DNA of 64,000 nt, from contig JAQPZY010001569.1 of the NCBI GenBank assembly GCA_029931535.1, positions 1,397,001-1,461,000 of the forward strand, in the 5' to 3' direction. Shown here in pieces: positions 62,501 to 64,000 of the stretch; the first letter of the stretch is position 1, and each line of letters starts with the position of its first letter. The translations under genes and the position numbers were made by a program. The notes beneath the pieces are model-generated. The model saw only the letters and a list, made by a program, of their open reading frames with translations. It ran no database searches and was not told the DNA's origin. Source of the DNA: Margaritifera margaritifera. Lineage: Eukaryota > Mollusca > Bivalvia > Unionida > Margaritiferidae.

Positions 62501-63850
62501 ATCACGAATTCATCTAGTGGCTACATTGATAGCCCAAATTAATCTCAAATAGTGCGATGTTAAGTTGTAATCCTGGGGGGAATTCTAAGTGGCACGGTCC
62601 ATGCGATAGGCATCGTAAATAAAGACAGCAACAATGCTTTGGAAGTTGTTAAGGCAGAAGTGATTATATCTTGATTTTGAAAGAATCCCATTCTCAAAAG
62701 CAATTTCGAGTTAAGCCTCCTACTGCAATATTTGTTTCAGGATTTTTATATTTCCAAATATTGTTTCAGGTTTTTGACGCTTTTGTCGTCACTGTAGCCT
62801 GGTGCTTGGATGTTGCATTCTGGGAAGGTTTATGGGCGCATCCGGAAACTGAAGCGGCCAACATAATGATCTTCATCTTACCCTGGAGAGTTGTCAGGAT
62901 TGTTAATAGTACGTGTTTCTCCAATTTATGCGAAATTCAATGGTGATTGTAGGGGGAAATTAAATGGGACTCTGAAGTTAATTACTTTTGTCAGAACATA
63001 GCACAAAGTATTCAAAATAAGTGACTGTTCATGCGGCCAAAAGATTGCACTAAATATAACACACACACCCATGCGCCCATGCACACGAACACGCACACAC
63101 ACATAATCATAAAATTGCATTTTACTAAAAACAAACTTAAAGTCGATGCGAGCTCATAAAGGGGCCAAATATTCAACCCAGACATTAAGTTGTAATTACA
63201 TATACTATGTTGAAAAGGTTCAGAATCTCTATATTAATGTGTACCAAACCTCTTAATATGTTCTCGACTCAACTAATTGTTCTCGATTTGACTAACTAGT
63301 CCCTTCTTGTACAGGTTTTGTGCTGGTGATTCAAGGACGAGACATCGTGCAGTTAAAGATAGTCAAACAACAGTACAGAGGATCCATTAAACGAGCCACC
63401 GACTTGAAACTGAAAGTCGATTTGTACAGAGTAAGTTAGAAATTTAATTACGTTGTAAATCGGCATTTTAGCATTAAATATTCTGTCAAAAATTTTAATC
63501 GACCGAAAGGAGATTTTTTTATTCTTTTATGCGAAATGATATGAAGAATATTTGCTTTTAGCTATTCATTGTCTTATCACAGTTATTATAACTACTATTA
63601 TCAAGGACTAGGTTCATATTTTGCAATTTCTTTCTTATTTATTTATTTACTAGTTCGTTTACGGTTTTTTTTTTCTTTTTTTTTTCTTCATATTAACCTT
63701 TTATTTTATTATTCATGGTTTGTCTGATTGATTATTCACTTACCAAATGTTTTATTTTTTTTATCTAGCTTGAAATAGCAAATCTTAGAAATCTGTTGAA
63801 AAAGAAAGGTGTATCAGAAAAAGAAATCCACAACTGTCAAGCAAATGGAG
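59423..63850 (+). CDS. HVCN1: Voltage-gated proton channel, Hv3-like (HVCN1 family), six exons, 3' incomplete
   Basis: Proton-selective channel of the plasma membrane built from a lone voltage-sensor domain (S1-S4) plus a cytoplasmic coiled coil. Joining 59423-59565, 60135-60259, 61436-61887, 62770-62908, 63315-63430 and 63769-63850 gives 352 codons with GT-AG introns and matching phases. Family residues seen (human Hv1 numbering in brackets): D73 (D112, selectivity), D84 (D123), H209 (H140, zinc), E222 (E153), K226 (K157), D243 (D174), D254 (D185), R280 (R208), R283 (R211), N286 (N214). Departures: L277 at the first S4 arginine (R205), L219 at the charge-transfer phenylalanine (F150), Q80 at E119, and an S1-S2 loop of about 115 residues. 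The missing first S4 arginine matches what is reported for Aplysia Hv3, a weakly voltage-dependent proton leak. Residues 317-338 fit the C-terminal coiled coil. The start at 59423 is the first ATG after an in-frame TAG at 59405; upstream coding exons remain possible. The last exon ends in phase 1, so the gene continues past the window. Confidence 0.93.
60135..60259 (+). CDS. HVCN1: Proton channel exon 2: S1 helix
   Basis: The acceptor is TTTTCAG and the donor GTATGTG. The exon encodes residues 48-89 plus one base of codon 90. LLHTH at 56-60 matches the LFHSH that leads into S1 of human Hv1. S1 runs from about 61 to 84 and contains LNVLDA, with D73 at the selectivity-filter aspartate (D112). 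Q80 sits where Hv1 has E119, and D84 where it has D123. Confidence 0.93.
61033..61059. repeat. CT microsatellite in proton channel intron
   Basis: About 13 CT units in the intron between exons 2 and 3. Confidence 0.9.
61436..61887 (+). CDS. HVCN1: Proton channel exon 3: long extracellular S1-S2 loop and S2 helix
   Basis: The acceptor is ATTTTCAG and the donor GTAGGC, phase 0 at the 3' end. Residues 90-204 form an unusually long S1-S2 loop. Its first half (about 91-155) looks helical. The second half is rich in His, Asp and Glu (HGKESDHHEDDSEEK, 159-173). Potential N-glycosylation sequons occur at N115-K-S and N152-S-S, and a furin-like R-H-K-R at 176-179. S2 follows (about 207-229) with H209, E222 and K226 at the family positions; the loop ahead of S3 ends in SHRIE. 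Confidence 0.93.
62770..62908 (+). CDS. HVCN1: Proton channel exon 4: S3 and S4 helices
   Basis: The acceptor is TTGTTTCAG and the donor GTACGTG. The exon encodes residues 241-286 plus one base. S3 has both family aspartates, D243 and D254. S4 reads LPWRVVRIVN (277-286) against the family signature R-x-W-R-x-x-R-x-x-N, so the tryptophan, the second and third arginines and the asparagine are kept while the first arginine is leucine. A proline (P278) follows it. H264 is a plausible counterpart of the second zinc-binding histidine (H193). Confidence 0.95.
63315..63430 (+). CDS. HVCN1: Proton channel exon 5: end of S4 and start of coiled coil
   Basis: The acceptor is CTTGTACAG and the donor GTAAGT. 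The exon encodes residues 287-325: the S4 end (FVLVIQGRD) followed by a basic amphipathic stretch that runs into the C-terminal coiled coil, as in other Hv channels where this segment drives dimerisation. Confidence 0.92.
63769..63850 (+). CDS. HVCN1: Proton channel exon 6: coiled coil, not the last exon
   Basis: The acceptor is TTATCTAG and the donor GTAAGG. The exon encodes residues 326-352. LRNLLKKKGVSEKEI lines up with LNKLLRQHGLLGEVN near the C-terminus of human Hv1. The human protein ends soon after this point, but here a splice donor is used, so a further exon must lie past the window. Confidence 0.88.
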
Positions 63851-64000
63851 GTAAGGACAACATTTGAATGACCTTGTTTGAGTCTAAATTAAAGCTTAAA
63901 TGTTCTAAATATTTATCCGGTCGTCATACTGCCTCCCCCCCCCAAAAAAAAAGCTTTATATGTGATTTGAAAGAAAATGTACTCTAACCATTTGGGAGTA

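Overview
The window is eukaryotic nuclear DNA, most likely from a mollusc (bivalve or gastropod). It is AT-rich, almost gene-free, crowded with microsatellites and small non-autonomous mobile elements, and its one recognisable gene has GT-AG introns. The mollusc assignment is an inference. It rests on the tRNA-derived SINE, the repeat style, and the close match of the gene to the Hv3-type proton channel described in the sea slug Aplysia.

The main gene is at the right end on the plus strand (59423 to beyond the window). Six exons with compatible splice phases encode 352 residues of a voltage-gated proton channel of the Hv1/HVCN1 family: S1-S4 followed by a C-terminal coiled coil. Two features stand out. 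The first S4 arginine is replaced by leucine, the hallmark reported for the leaky Aplysia Hv3 channel. The S1-S2 extracellular loop has grown from about a dozen residues to about 115, and it carries potential N-glycosylation sites, a His/acidic stretch and a furin-like RHKR motif. A TATA box and a candidate first exon lie about 9 kb upstream (49.9-50.55 kb), but their link to the channel is unproven.

The rest (1-49.9 kb) holds no intact gene that I can recognise. It contains relics of a LINE reverse transcriptase (21.4-23.3 kb) and of a GIY-YIG nuclease typical of Penelope-like elements (26.4-26.7 kb). It also has a tRNA-derived SINE (16.4 kb), two large foldback elements (1.86-3.17 kb and 27.2-27.9 kb), a hAT-type MITE with 8-bp target duplications (23.4 kb), and a four-copy palindromic TIR family (31.3, 31.6, 39.9 and 40.3 kb). 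Further content includes an 850-bp family in three copies, several dispersed repeat pairs, pogo/Tigger-like ends, and several minisatellite arrays (units of 40-59 bp). The 58-bp and 59-bp arrays each carry a perfect 10-bp palindrome per unit. Two frameshifted coding-like stretches of unknown origin lie at 3.96-4.45 kb and 24.5-25.0 kb.

All alignments were made by eye. Repeat boundaries are approximate, while exon boundaries were checked for splice dinucleotides and reading phase.
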